Source: Bacteroidota bacterium (GTDB lineage: Bacteria; Bacteroidota; Bacteroidia; AKYH767-A; 2013-40CM-41-45). From it: a stretch of DNA of 64,000 bases. Under the pieces are notes generated by a model that did not search any database, had not been told where the DNA came from, and worked only from the letters and a program-made list of their open reading frames with translations. The DNA is taken from positions 32,498 through 96,497 of the forward strand of contig QQVM01000010.1 of NCBI GenBank assembly GCA_003389385.1. The letters are read 5' to 3'. Shown here piece by piece: positions 9,004 through 17,848 of the stretch (position 1 is its first letter; every line of letters begins with the position of its first letter). Position numbers and translations under genes: made by a program.

Positions 9004-9193
9004 TAGAGTCTCTATTTAAACGAATAAGCTTATATGCCCTGAATACTGAATACAAGAACAGTACTATGCCGGCAATTGTATTATTTATATCAGGAAGGCC
9101 TGGAATCTGCCAGACAAAGATTAAGATAATTCCCGCAGCAGCATAAACGAGAATCATTATAAGGTTGAATGCGAAGCCAATATTTGAAAACAT
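8987..9193 (-). CDS. Small two-helix membrane protein
   Basis: A 68-residue protein with two hydrophobic segments (FNLIMILVYAAAGIILIFVW and NTIAGIVLFLYSVFRAYKL) and a basic/polar tail. No known domain is recognised. It lies between tonB (28 bp downstream of its stop) and the PstS-like gene, whose start it overlaps by 17 bp, so it is a genuine operon member. A role at the inner membrane linked to the TonB complex is plausible from position alone. Confidence 0.7.
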   Translation of the reverse strand: MFSNIGFAFNLIMILVYAAAGIILIFVWQIPGLPDINNTIAGIVLFLYSVFRAYKLIRLNRDSNEGKS

Positions 9194-9221
9194 GGGCCGT
9201 AATGGGCCAAAATGATGGTTC

Positions 9222-10019
9222 TTATTTCAAGGTAAAGCTAACGGGAAGGTTATATTGAACCTGAACATTTCTACCGTTTTGCTTACCTGGTTTCCATTGT
9301 GGCATCGCCTTAACAACCCTGATAGCCTCTTCGTCGCAACCGCCACCAATGCCTCGCAAAACCTTGGCATCTTTCACTTTCCCGTCCTTATCAACAACAA
9401 AGGTTACATAAACCCTTCCCTGAATTCCGTTTTCACGTGCAACAGGTGGGTATTTAATGTTTTTTGAAAGATACTCGAACAATTTATCCTCTCCGCCTGG
9501 GAATGTGGGCATTTCTTCCACAACGGTGAATATTTTTCCCTCATCCTCTCCAACTACCGGATTTTCCGGAGGCAGGTCTATGATGTCTTTAGAGCCTTCC
9601 TGAGTTACTGTGCTAACCTGTACCTCCTTCACTTCTTCCTGAGTAGGTGGGGGCTCTTGCGCTTCTTCATCCTTTACAACCTTCGGAGGAGTAAACTTTA
9701 TAGTTTGCTGGACTGGAGGCGGGGGAATTACAGGTGGTGGAGGGGGCGCGCTCTTATCAATTGGAGGTGGTTCTGCCAGAGTTATTGCTTCGGTTACACT
9801 TTCTTTCTTTGCAAACTCAACTTTCGAGAGAACACTGACTAATTTGGGAATGGCAATAAGCAAAAGCAGGCCAATTATTGAAGCAATCAAAGCAAACATA
9901 AGGCGATCAGTATACTTCTTGCGAAGAATATAGCCTCCATATGCCTTGTTCCGGCTTTCAAATACCAGCTCAACCCGATCCGGGTTTACAGGTTCATTCC
10001 AGCTGAAGATCTTGCTCAT
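9222..10019 (-). CDS. tonB: TonB family energy transducer
   Basis: A 265-residue TonB that carries proton-motive energy from ExbB/ExbD to outer-membrane transporters. One membrane anchor (LMFALIASIIGLLLLIAIPKLV, about 40-61) is followed by a proline-rich spacer (PPPPPVIPPPPV), a flexible acidic region and a C-terminal TonB domain (about 170-265) with the family signature RENGIQGRVYVTFVVDKDG, GIGGGCDEEAIRVVKAMPQW and final NLPVSFTLK. The N-terminal segment RVELVFESRNKAYGGYILRK is typical of Bacteroidota TonB. It follows the second exbD gene by 11 bp. Confidence 0.95.
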   Translation of the reverse strand: MSKIFSWNEPVNPDRVELVFESRNKAYGGYILRKKYTDRLMFALIASIIGLLLLIAIPKLVSVLSKVEFAKKESVTEAITLAEPPPIDKSAPPPPPVIPPPPVQQTIKFTPPKVVKDEEAQEPPPTQEEVKEVQVSTVTQEGSKDIIDLPPENPVVGEDEGKIFTVVEEMPTFPGGEDKLFEYLSKNIKYPPVARENGIQGRVYVTFVVDKDGKVKDAKVLRGIGGGCDEEAIRVVKAMPQWKPGKQNGRNVQVQYNLPVSFTLK

Positions 10020-10030
10020 CCTGTATTTGT

Positions 10031-10678
10031 TTAGTTGGCTGAAGCGTTTTTAATGAGTTCTCTTTCTGAATCAGAAAGGTCAACAATTGCATAACGTCCG
10101 ACATTAGTGACAATCATTTCATCAAGAATGTCAACCAGATTTTTGTATTTGGATTTATCGTCAGGCTTGATCAGAACAATCAATCCACGTTTTTCGGCAG
10201 CTTTTACTGCTGCTTTGTGCTTTTTTATTTCTTCTTCCTTGTTAGGAATAAGGCCGGCAGCCACAGAATCTTCGACCATCTTAACAAGATCAATTACCAG
10301 TTTGTTCCTTTCAAGTAAAACTTTGTGAATACTGTTTGCTCCGGTTACTGAAAAGTCAGCAATATTAGTTTCAGGCGGCTGGGTTGGATCATCCATTCCC
10401 ATATACCAAATTATTCTGTCGTTTTCCGTAAGGAGAATTGACATCGTTTGGGAGGCCGGCACTTTAGTTCTTTGCTCATCTTCGATTTCATCCTTTACGG
10501 GCATAGTGATATCCATGGTTTTTGGCTTTGCCAGGGTAGTGGTAAGGATGAAGAATGTAAGCAGAAGGAAAGCTAAATCCACCATCGGAGTCATGTCGAT
10601 GTGAGTGGATGCTTTTTTGGCGCGCACCTTTTTGTGTTTGCCTTTATCCTGGCCTTCCTGTTGTTGTACCTCTGCCAT
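10031..10678 (-). CDS. exbD: ExbD/TolR family biopolymer transport protein (second copy)
   Basis: A 215-residue ExbD: cytoplasmic N-terminus, one membrane helix beginning with the proton-channel motif IDMTPMVDLAFLLLTFFIL (Asp about residue 33) and a periplasmic domain. It is longer than enterobacterial ExbD (about 140 residues), with an insertion around residues 70-160 as usual in Bacteroidota. The C-terminal fold (IVLIKPDDKSKYKNLVDILDEM ... YAIVDLSDSE) is recognisable. Two different exbD genes in tandem suggest a hetero-oligomeric TonB motor. Confidence 0.93.
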   Translation of the reverse strand: MAEVQQQEGQDKGKHKKVRAKKASTHIDMTPMVDLAFLLLTFFILTTTLAKPKTMDITMPVKDEIEDEQRTKVPASQTMSILLTENDRIIWYMGMDDPTQPPETNIADFSVTGANSIHKVLLERNKLVIDLVKMVEDSVAAGLIPNKEEEIKKHKAAVKAAEKRGLIVLIKPDDKSKYKNLVDILDEMIVTNVGRYAIVDLSDSERELIKNASAN

Positions 10679-10736
10679 TTTTAAATCTTATACTAAGCGG
10701 GGCTTGTACCCGAATATTTCAATTGGTAATTATACT

Positions 10737-11336
10737 TTACTCACTTTCAAGATTAGTAATCAAAGCGAATCTGTTGGCTTTGTTGTCCTGAAGTGTGGCA
10801 ATCACTCTTTTAATGGTAGGAATGTCTGCGTCCCTGTCACCATTAATCGCGATGCTATTTCTGGGTGCGGCATTACGCGCTGCATTTACCCATACTGACA
10901 ATTCATTATTCAATGAGTCTGTTGGAATTCCCGGTGTGGCAAGATTCATTGCTTTTCTCTGATCATCCGTCGCAGAGAGATATTCCTTTAGGTTATTTGA
11001 AGGAACGCCTACCGATGAAAGAAGTGAGAATTTTTTCTTTTCTTCTTCGCTAAACTCTATGTTGAAGCGTTTTCCAAGCCTCTCCAAAATGTCCCGCCGA
11101 ACTTGCTGACCTTCTACATTAAAGAATACCCTTCCATTTTTATCCACCGTGAGCATGATTACTCCCTGATCAGGCAGGGGAATTTCACTCACTGAAGAGG
11201 GCTGATCAACAACCACCGGCTCATCAGGACGAAATTTGGTTGTAAGCATGAAAAAGGTAACCAACAAAAAGGCCAAGTCAACCATTGGAGTCATATCCAG
11301 CGAAGGGCTTTTCTTTGGTATTTTAATTTTCGGCAT
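10737..11336 (-). CDS. exbD: ExbD/TolR family biopolymer transport protein (first copy)
   Basis: A 199-residue ExbD with the same channel motif (LDMTPMVDLAFLLVTFFML, Asp about residue 18) and a periplasmic domain ending in VNAARNAAPRNSIAINGD ... RVIATLQDNKANRFALITNLE. It diverges strongly from the second copy outside the helix, so it is not a recent duplication. It follows exbB by 70 bp and precedes the second exbD by 58 bp in the same operon. Confidence 0.93.
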   Translation of the reverse strand: MPKIKIPKKSPSLDMTPMVDLAFLLVTFFMLTTKFRPDEPVVVDQPSSVSEIPLPDQGVIMLTVDKNGRVFFNVEGQQVRRDILERLGKRFNIEFSEEEKKKFSLLSSVGVPSNNLKEYLSATDDQRKAMNLATPGIPTDSLNNELSVWVNAARNAAPRNSIAINGDRDADIPTIKRVIATLQDNKANRFALITNLESE

Positions 11337-11406
11337 TTAAATTTTGGCTGGTTTGTTAACAGAGTCCATTAACTTGAAAATTCCATAGGCTGGATAAAAA
11401 TTCTTT

Positions 11407-12243
11407 TTAATCGTGCTTAATTCTGGCATTGAATGACTGAACCAAAGTATATCCGGCCTCATCAATTCCGTAGGTAATGTTATCAATACGACTGGTAAAT
11501 GTATTGTACATGATGATGGCAATTGCAGATGTGATTACACCAAGGGCTGTGTTGATGAGGGCTTCGGAGATACCGGTTGAAAGCGCTACTGCATCTGGTG
11601 CTCCAGCCTGAGCAAGGGCAGAGAAGGCTCGAATCATACCCAATACTGTTCCGAACAGACCAAGTAGCGTTGCCACAGATGCAATTGTAGATATGATCAT
11701 CAGATTTTTAGAAAGCATTGGAAGCTCAAGTGTAGTGGCTTCTTCAAGCTCTTTCTGAATTGCGAGCAGCTTTCTTTCCTTATCAAGATTTTTATCCTGT
11801 TCCATCTGGCTGTATACAGTAAGGCCGGCATTTACTACATTGGCAATGGAGCCGCGCTGTTTTTCACATTCTTTTCTTGCGCTTTCCACATCACCCTTCA
11901 TCATCAGGGTGCGGATTTTCTGAATGAATTCTTCTATGCTTCCAGTTCCTTTGGAGCGGCGAATTGTAATTGCTCTTTCAATCGAAAAAATTATTGCCGT
12001 GAAAAGTGTGCAAAGGAGGAAGGGGACAACGAAACCTCCGTGGTACATCACACCCATGTAGTGGTTGAGCGCGCCCACTTCGCTTGCCGGAAGAGGATTG
12101 AGGCTGGTGTCACCGTTTGTAAAATTGTCAGGATTTCCCAGTACAAATGTCCAGAATGTCCAACCCATGATGTATGCGATTGGGATTACAAGCATTGAGA
12201 GAATTGATTTCAGTTTGCTGCTTTTAGCTGAGGGATTGCTCAT
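11407..12243 (-). CDS. exbB: MotA/TolQ/ExbB proton channel family protein
   Basis: A 278-residue ExbB, the pentameric inner-membrane stator of the TonB motor. Helices are visible at about 13-35 (SMLVIPIAYIMGWTFWTFVLG), about 70-90 (FVVPFLLCTLFTAIIFSIE), about 178-205 (LMIISTIASVATLLGLFGTVLGMIRAF) and 220-245 (STGISEALINTALGVITSAIAI), the last two carrying the MotA/TolQ/ExbB signature. It is first in the seven-gene minus-strand operon that runs to the TPR gene. The 204 bp before it separates it from nuoN; no clear promoter box was identified there. Confidence 0.93.
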   Translation of the reverse strand: MSNPSAKSSKLKSILSMLVIPIAYIMGWTFWTFVLGNPDNFTNGDTSLNPLPASEVGALNHYMGVMYHGGFVVPFLLCTLFTAIIFSIERAITIRRSKGTGSIEEFIQKIRTLMMKGDVESARKECEKQRGSIANVVNAGLTVYSQMEQDKNLDKERKLLAIQKELEEATTLELPMLSKNLMIISTIASVATLLGLFGTVLGMIRAFSALAQAGAPDAVALSTGISEALINTALGVITSAIAIIMYNTFTSRIDNITYGIDEAGYTLVQSFNARIKHD

Positions 12244-12447
12244 GTCAATATTCAGTTTTATGTATTTTCAGATTAAAGGAAACGCAATAAATCTGTATAA
12301 ATTTAGTGCTTTTGCTTTTTCGGGCGGACAATATTAGGAAATTTAGGTGAAAACAAAAACTCGATTTGTTCAGCTTAGAAATTTAACGAAATGATGACAG
12401 TATTGCTTATTGGCGGAATCTTCACATTAGTAAAGTGTGACTTAATT

Positions 12448-13821
12448 TTAGATGGCATCAATGATAAGTCCGGGCAGGATGCCAAACAACAGGGCCAACA
12501 AAGAGCAAATTAGCAAGAATGCTTTATTAAAGACATTTACTCCCAAATCATTCATTTGAACGTTGCTTTCAAAGATATTGATGATTATCCGGAAATAGTA
12601 AAACACACCAACAAGAGAACCCGCTACAGCAATCAAAACAAGGCCGGTATAGCCACTCTGAAGAGCGGCAGAAAATATATAATACTTGGCAAAAAATCCG
12701 GCCAGAGGGGGTATTCCTGCAAGGGAGAGAACTGCGATACAAGCTGCGGAAGCCATTATAGGATTCTTGGAAAACATTCCGCGTAATCCCGATATCTCTT
12801 CTGTGCCCGATTTTGAAGAGACTATCAAAAGAACCATAAAAGCGGCAAGTGATGAAATACCATATGCTGCAGTATAAAACAACAGGGAAGAAGCGGCCTT
12901 TTCATTGAGCGCAATCACGGACATGATCATGTATCCCGCATGAGAAATACTTGAATAAGCGAGCATTCTCTTGAGGTTAGTCTGATAGACCGCAAGGATA
13001 TTTCCCAAGACAATAGTTATTGCAGAAATCACCCAAAGTGTAGCGATCCAAAATTCTGATGGTCCTGCGAAGGCACTGCCAAATAAGCGGAGAAAAGATG
13101 CGATGGCCGCAGTTTTCACCACCGAAGACATGAATGCAGTCACTGGCGTGGGGGCGCCCTGATAAACATCCGGAGCCCAGAAATGAAAGGGGGCTGCAGC
13201 AATTTTAAATGTCAGGGCGGTTAATATCAGGAGAATGCCGGCTATCAATACCGGAGATGAGCTATGCCCTGTGCTCATGATGTATTCTGAAATCTGGTCA
13301 GTGTTGAAGCTGCCTGTTATACCATAAACCAGTGCGATACCAAACAATAAAAAGCCAGTGGTGAAGGCGCCTAAAAGAAAATATTTCATTGCCGCCTCAT
13401 TAGAGGCAAGGTTGTCTTTTTTACTGCCCGCCAGAGCATACATCGAAATCGAAAGGATTTCTATTCCAAGGAAAAGCATGATCAGATTTGTAAACGAAAC
13501 CATCACAAGGGCGCCAATTAGGGAAAAAACAATTAGGGAAAAATAATCGGTTCGGGTTTCTTGATCCTCAAACATACTTGAAGACATTACAAACCAGAGA
13601 AGGGTTATAAACAGGATCAATACTGAAAAGGACACGGCGTAATTATCTGTCCTGATCATATTATTAAAATAAGAAGCACTGTTGTTCCAGTCGCCCAGGG
13701 CGGCCACTATGGCGGCAATGATGCCGGCAAATACAATTGGAAAAATAATCTTCTTGAAATTGAAAATTTCAGAGAACAGGATTATCAGTCCCAGAGCAGC
13801 CAGTATAATCAGTGAGTTCAA
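12448..13821 (-). CDS. nuoN: NADH-quinone oxidoreductase subunit N
   Basis: A 457-residue antiporter-like membrane subunit of respiratory complex I that pumps protons. It has about 14 helices; landmarks are MKYFLLGAFTTGFLLFGIALVYG, the TM7 lysine region (LTFKIAAAPFHFWAPDVYQGAPTPVTAFMSS, a Proton_antipo_M hallmark) and RMLAYSSISHAGYMIM. Length is normal for NuoN. It is the last gene of nuoLMN, 18 bp after nuoM. Confidence 0.95.
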   Translation of the reverse strand: MNSLIILAALGLIILFSEIFNFKKIIFPIVFAGIIAAIVAALGDWNNSASYFNNMIRTDNYAVSFSVLILFITLLWFVMSSSMFEDQETRTDYFSLIVFSLIGALVMVSFTNLIMLFLGIEILSISMYALAGSKKDNLASNEAAMKYFLLGAFTTGFLLFGIALVYGITGSFNTDQISEYIMSTGHSSSPVLIAGILLILTALTFKIAAAPFHFWAPDVYQGAPTPVTAFMSSVVKTAAIASFLRLFGSAFAGPSEFWIATLWVISAITIVLGNILAVYQTNLKRMLAYSSISHAGYMIMSVIALNEKAASSLLFYTAAYGISSLAAFMVLLIVSSKSGTEEISGLRGMFSKNPIMASAACIAVLSLAGIPPLAGFFAKYYIFSAALQSGYTGLVLIAVAGSLVGVFYYFRIIINIFESNVQMNDLGVNVFNKAFLLICSLLALLFGILPGLIIDAI

Positions 13822-13839
13822 GTCAGCTTATTTTCTGTT

Positions 13840-15303
13840 TCAGTTATTGAGTGTAAGTGAGTTTCTGGAAACTCTATCAAGAATTTCAGCAACTGCCGGT
13901 TCTGCAAGGCTTAAGAAGTAAGATGGATATATTCCTATCCAGAATATCATGATCACAAGCGGAGTGAGAACCAGCCATTCCGTTCTAGAAAGCTTATCAA
14001 AGCTTTTAATCTCTTTATTCTCCGTACCCAGGTTTATTTTCTTAAACGCATTTAGCATATAGACGGCACCGAGAATGACACTTATTCCGGCAAGACCGGC
14101 GATCAGGGGTTTGTACTGAAAGAGTCCATTCAGTATGAGAAACTCACCCACAAAGCCGCTGGTAAGTGGTAATGCGATGCTGGCAAGTAAAATGATCAGA
14201 AAAAACGTAGAGAATACCGGAGCCATGTTTCTGATGCCCCCCATACTTTCCATTTCATCAGAATTCAGCCGTCGGAACAAGATATCTGCTATGAAAAATA
14301 ATCCGACCACGCTAACTCCATGACTCAGCATTTGAATAATTCCCCCTTGCAAACCACTTGATGTAAGACTGAAAACACCTGCAGCGATAAGGCCCACGTG
14401 AGCTATTGAAGAATATGCAATCAATCTTCTGAAATCACTTTGAGTCATCGCTATCAGTGAGGCATATAGAATTCCTGCTACACAAAGGCCAATTGCCCAG
14501 GGTGCCCATTCTTGAACGGCCGAAGGAACTACAGGCAATAGCCAGCGAAGAGTACCATACACCCCCATTTTTAGCATGATTCCGGAAAGAAGCATGGATC
14601 CCGCTACGGGGGCATTCGTATAGGTGTCGGGCTGCCAAGTGTGAAAGGGGAATACCGGTATTTTAATGGCAAATGCAATAAAAAATGCCCAGAAAATCCA
14701 GCTTTGCTCGTCAAGGCTTAGCGTTGTTTCATAAAGGCGGCTTATCTCGAAACTGTGCGGATATGGCGTTTTAGTCCAAAGGTAGATAAGTGCTACGAGC
14801 ATGAGCAGACTGCCTGCAAGGGTGTAAATAAAAAACTTCAAGGTAATGGCAGCTCTGTTTTTTCCTCCCCACATAAGGCAAATGAGGTATATCGGAATAA
14901 GGGCCAGTTCCCAGAAAACATAAAACAGAAAGCCATCATAAGAAATGAAAACACCTATAAGGGCCGTTTGCATCAGGAGTACCAGTGCATAAAACAATCC
15001 TGGCTTTTCATAACTGTGCTTGAAGCTGGCAAGTATTATAAGCGGAACCAGAAAAACCGTTAGCAGGACAAGCAGAAGTCCAAGTCCGTCAAGACCTATA
15101 TAGTAGCTGATACCCAGTGAACGAACCCACCAGCTGTTTTCTACGAATTGCATTCCTGCTGCCGGATCAAAGCCACCGGCAAGCACAAGAGCAAGCACAA
15201 ACTCGATCATTGCTGCAGAGAATGCGACAAGCTTTGCCCTCTCTCCGGCAAGAAGGACTCCTATTGCGGCGATGGCTGGGAAAAATAAGAGTATGCTGAG
15301 CAT
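13840..15303 (-). CDS. nuoM: NADH-quinone oxidoreductase subunit M
   Basis: A 487-residue proton-pumping subunit of complex I. Family signatures include YYIGLDGLGLLLVLLTVFLVPL, LIPIYLICLMWGGKNR, the helix-7/8 region AIKIPVFPFHTWQPDTYTNAP with its conserved Lys and LIAYSSIAHVGLI. The Glu of TM5 (FYVFWELALIPIYL) is present. Length is in the usual range (about 480-510). It lies 22 bp after nuoL and 18 bp before nuoN. Confidence 0.96.
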   Translation of the reverse strand: MLSILLFFPAIAAIGVLLAGERAKLVAFSAAMIEFVLALVLAGGFDPAAGMQFVENSWWVRSLGISYYIGLDGLGLLLVLLTVFLVPLIILASFKHSYEKPGLFYALVLLMQTALIGVFISYDGFLFYVFWELALIPIYLICLMWGGKNRAAITLKFFIYTLAGSLLMLVALIYLWTKTPYPHSFEISRLYETTLSLDEQSWIFWAFFIAFAIKIPVFPFHTWQPDTYTNAPVAGSMLLSGIMLKMGVYGTLRWLLPVVPSAVQEWAPWAIGLCVAGILYASLIAMTQSDFRRLIAYSSIAHVGLIAAGVFSLTSSGLQGGIIQMLSHGVSVVGLFFIADILFRRLNSDEMESMGGIRNMAPVFSTFFLIILLASIALPLTSGFVGEFLILNGLFQYKPLIAGLAGISVILGAVYMLNAFKKINLGTENKEIKSFDKLSRTEWLVLTPLVIMIFWIGIYPSYFLSLAEPAVAEILDRVSRNSLTLNN

Positions 15304-15325
15304 TTTGATCTGTCTGGCCTTTAAA

Positions 15326-17218
15326 CTATGATATTAGAAGATTGTATGCGAGGATGGCTATGATGCTAAACACCATTATGAATATGTAAAATCCAATCCC
15401 TCCAGTCTGAATCCTCCTCAGCATTCCTGAGGTAGAAATCAGAATGGGCTTGATGGAGTTTACCGTACGGTCGATTATACTTTTCTCGACCAGGCTGTGA
15501 AACGTGCGGCCGATAAAGAATGCAGGTTTTACAACTAGGTAGTCATAGAGTTCGTCCACATAATATTTATTCATCAGAACACGTGACAGGCCCTTTACAG
15601 AACCATCTTCCAGAGGTATGTTTTTGTTGCTGACAAATTTGCGATAGGTGTACAAAATTATTATCAGCAGTAAAATTGCAAATACGCTGATCAAAGACCA
15701 TTCGAAGGCATGAGATGGTTTAGATAAAATGAGTTGAGAAGGGTATGCAAGTACCGGTTGTAAAAAAGAGCCGATGATGTGTTTATCGGAAAATATTTCG
15801 GGCATTCCGAGAAAGCCGCCGAATGCCGAAAGAATCGCAAGAATAACCAAGGGCGTAGTCATAATTCCCGGTGATTCGTGCAGGTGTTCTTTCTGTCTTT
15901 GGCTTCCCCTGAAATCACCATAGAACGTGAGGAAAAACAGGCGAAACATATAAACAGCAGTAAACACCGAAGCAAGGGCAAGAGCAACAAAGAGATACTT
16001 GTATTCCACCCACACATGAGCAAGAATCTCATCTTTAGAAAAGAAGCCCGCAAGAGGAGGAATCCCTGCTATTGCAAGAGTTCCAATGGCAAAGACAGTA
16101 AAAGTTACCGGAAGATTTTTTTTAAGTCCTCCCATCTTTCGGATGTCCTGTTCTCCGCCCATTGCGTGTATCACACTACCGGCGGCAAGGAACAAGAGGG
16201 CTTTAAAAAAAGCATGTGTGGTAACATGAAAAATCGCGGTGGTGTAAGCTCCGGCGCCGAGTGCAGCAAACATAAAGCCGAGTTGGCTTACGGTGGAGTA
16301 TGCAAGGACTTTTTTGATGTCGTTTTGTGCGAGGGCAATGGTTGCGGCAAAGACTGCGGTGGCAGTACCAAGCACGGCAACGATAAATAATGTGTCTGGG
16401 GCAATTGAATACAGAACGTTCGACCTCACAACCATATAAATACCTGCGGTGACCATCGTGGCAGCATGGATGAGCGCCGAAACCGGAGTGGGACCTGCCA
16501 TTGCATCCGGAAGCCATGTGTATAGCGGTATCTGGGCACTTTTTCCGGCAGCACCAATGAGCAGTAAAAGAGTGATGGCAATTATTTGAGGTTGATTGTC
16601 GGGCATGGAGGCAGCAGAAGAAAAAACGCTGTTGTAATCGAGCGATCCAAACGTGGATATAATTAACAATATGCCCAAAAGGAAACCAAGGTCACCAATA
16701 CGGTTCATTATAAATGCCTTGTTTGCTGCAGCGTTATACTCAGGTGTTTTAAACCAGAACCCAATCAATAGGTACGAGCACAGGCCAACCCCCTCCCAAC
16801 CAACGAACATCAATAAGAAGTTGGAGCCCATAACCAATATTAACATGAAGAAAATAAACAAGTTGAGGTATGAAAAGAATCTTGCAAAACCATCATCGCC
16901 TTTCATGTAACCAATCGAATATACATGGATGAGAAAACCAACACCGGTAACAATCAACATCATTATCAGTGAAAGCTGATCGATCATCAATGAAAAGGGA
17001 ATGCTGAGAACACCTAGATTAATCCATTCAAATAATGTGTATTCATCAGATGAACCAGAATGTAAAAAGAACAGCAGCAGACTTAGGACAAAAGACGCTA
17101 AAACCGTCAGGCTTCCAATCCAGCCTGCACTTGTTCCTTCCAGTTTTTTCTGCAAGAGGCCGATGAACAAAAAGCCTAAAAGAGGCAAAAGAGGTATCAG
17201 CCACACCATTAACATCAT
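15326..17218 (-). CDS. nuoL: NADH-quinone oxidoreductase subunit L
   Basis: A 630-residue distal proton-pumping subunit of complex I. It shows the N-terminal Proton_antipo_N region (LMIDQLSLIMMLIVTGVGFLIHVYSIGYM), FVGWEGVGLCSYLLIGFW, the TM7-8 signature KSAQIPLYTWLPDAMAGPTP, KKVLAYSTVSQLGFM, and the C-terminal lateral helix and TM16 typical of NuoL. It is first of nuoLMN; the gene upstream is not nuoK but an unrelated small gene ending in a terminator, so this block is detached from the other nuo genes. A TACTTTTG box lies 21 bp before the start. Confidence 0.96.
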   Translation of the reverse strand: MMLMVWLIPLLPLLGFLFIGLLQKKLEGTSAGWIGSLTVLASFVLSLLLFFLHSGSSDEYTLFEWINLGVLSIPFSLMIDQLSLIMMLIVTGVGFLIHVYSIGYMKGDDGFARFFSYLNLFIFFMLILVMGSNFLLMFVGWEGVGLCSYLLIGFWFKTPEYNAAANKAFIMNRIGDLGFLLGILLIISTFGSLDYNSVFSSAASMPDNQPQIIAITLLLLIGAAGKSAQIPLYTWLPDAMAGPTPVSALIHAATMVTAGIYMVVRSNVLYSIAPDTLFIVAVLGTATAVFAATIALAQNDIKKVLAYSTVSQLGFMFAALGAGAYTTAIFHVTTHAFFKALLFLAAGSVIHAMGGEQDIRKMGGLKKNLPVTFTVFAIGTLAIAGIPPLAGFFSKDEILAHVWVEYKYLFVALALASVFTAVYMFRLFFLTFYGDFRGSQRQKEHLHESPGIMTTPLVILAILSAFGGFLGMPEIFSDKHIIGSFLQPVLAYPSQLILSKPSHAFEWSLISVFAILLLIIILYTYRKFVSNKNIPLEDGSVKGLSRVLMNKYYVDELYDYLVVKPAFFIGRTFHSLVEKSIIDRTVNSIKPILISTSGMLRRIQTGGIGFYIFIMVFSIIAILAYNLLIS

Positions 17219-17239
17219 CTATTCCTAAAAATTATGGCG

Positions 17240-17247
17240 CAAAAGTA
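17240..17247 (-). promoter_or_regulatory. Putative -7 promoter box of nuoLMN
   Basis: The minus strand reads TACTTTTG here, an exact TAnnTTTG match, between an intrinsic terminator and the nuoL start codon. TTG-rich sequence (TTGTTG) lies about 16-20 bp upstream as a possible -33 element, within the terminator stem. It would make nuoLMN an independent transcription unit. Confidence 0.45.
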
Positions 17248-17280
17248 GAAAAATCCCGAACAACAACCTTGATTGTTCGG
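17248..17280 (-). terminator. Intrinsic terminator after small gene at 17302
   Basis: On the minus strand CCGAACAA/TTGTTCGG forms an 8-bp perfect stem with a 9-nt loop and is followed by GATTTTTCT. It sits 21 bp beyond the stop of the 81-residue gene and before nuoL. Confidence 0.65.
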
Positions 17281-17301
17281 AGGCTCCCGCGACCCTAGTA
17301 C

Positions 17302-17547
17302 TTAGTTTTTCTGTTTCTTGTTGTCTGCCTTTGACTTATTGCCAGCTTTTTCAAAAACCCGCTTCCTTGATTTTGCCTTTTCAGACAAGCTGACCTTTTC
17401 GGTTGCATACACAGAAAACTCACCTTCTTGGTAATCAGTGATGAAAACATCCAGATCAATTTTATTCTCTGTTGTCAGTTTTTCAATCTTTTTGAAGAAT
17501 TCTCCCAGTTGATCGAGATCTTTTTTCTGTTGTTTACTGAGGGACAT
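17302..17547 (-). CDS. Hypothetical lysine-rich small protein
   Basis: An 81-residue protein not recognised as a known family. The first 55 residues look folded and partly helical (LSKQQKKDLDQLGEFFKKIE, then LDVFITDYQEGEFSVYAT); the tail is very basic and probably disordered (KSRKRVFEKAGNKSKADNKKQKN). It has an ATG start, lacks membrane segments and signal peptide, and is followed by a terminator, which supports a real gene. Confidence 0.55.
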   Translation of the reverse strand: MSLSKQQKKDLDQLGEFFKKIEKLTTENKIDLDVFITDYQEGEFSVYATEKVSLSEKAKSRKRVFEKAGNKSKADNKKQKN

Positions 17548-17848
17548 GTGGCCGAATTTGTTATCGTTTTCAACAAATTTAACTTGATTGCGTTCACTCT
17601 TGTTTCCAGGTATAGTGTAAAATAAAAGTCTTTATGAACCGCTACTGTTAATAACGAGAGCCTTGCCTCCTACACATAACATACTAAAAAAGAACGTCTT
17701 AAGACATTACTAGTAAGAAAATATGTAACTATTCGAATAAATGAAAGTTTGTATCGTGTAATACTGGGTGTAAAGGCCAATAAAGTTTAATTTTACAGCT
17801 CGATTGGGCTATAGAAAAGACGAAAAATTAATTAGGGGGAAGAATATT
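17548..17848. other. Divergent intergenic region, no gene seen
   Basis: About 300 AT-rich bases between the minus-strand small gene and the plus-strand serine hydrolase. It must hold two divergent promoters. A TAATTTTA near 17789, one base from TAnnTTTG, could serve the hydrolase. No RNA gene or repeat was recognised. Confidence 0.4.

Noticed and set aside
15878..16390. 170-codon plus-strand frame inside nuoL
   Set aside because: Antisense to conserved NuoL helices; Lys/Cys-rich composition is an artefact of the opposite strand.
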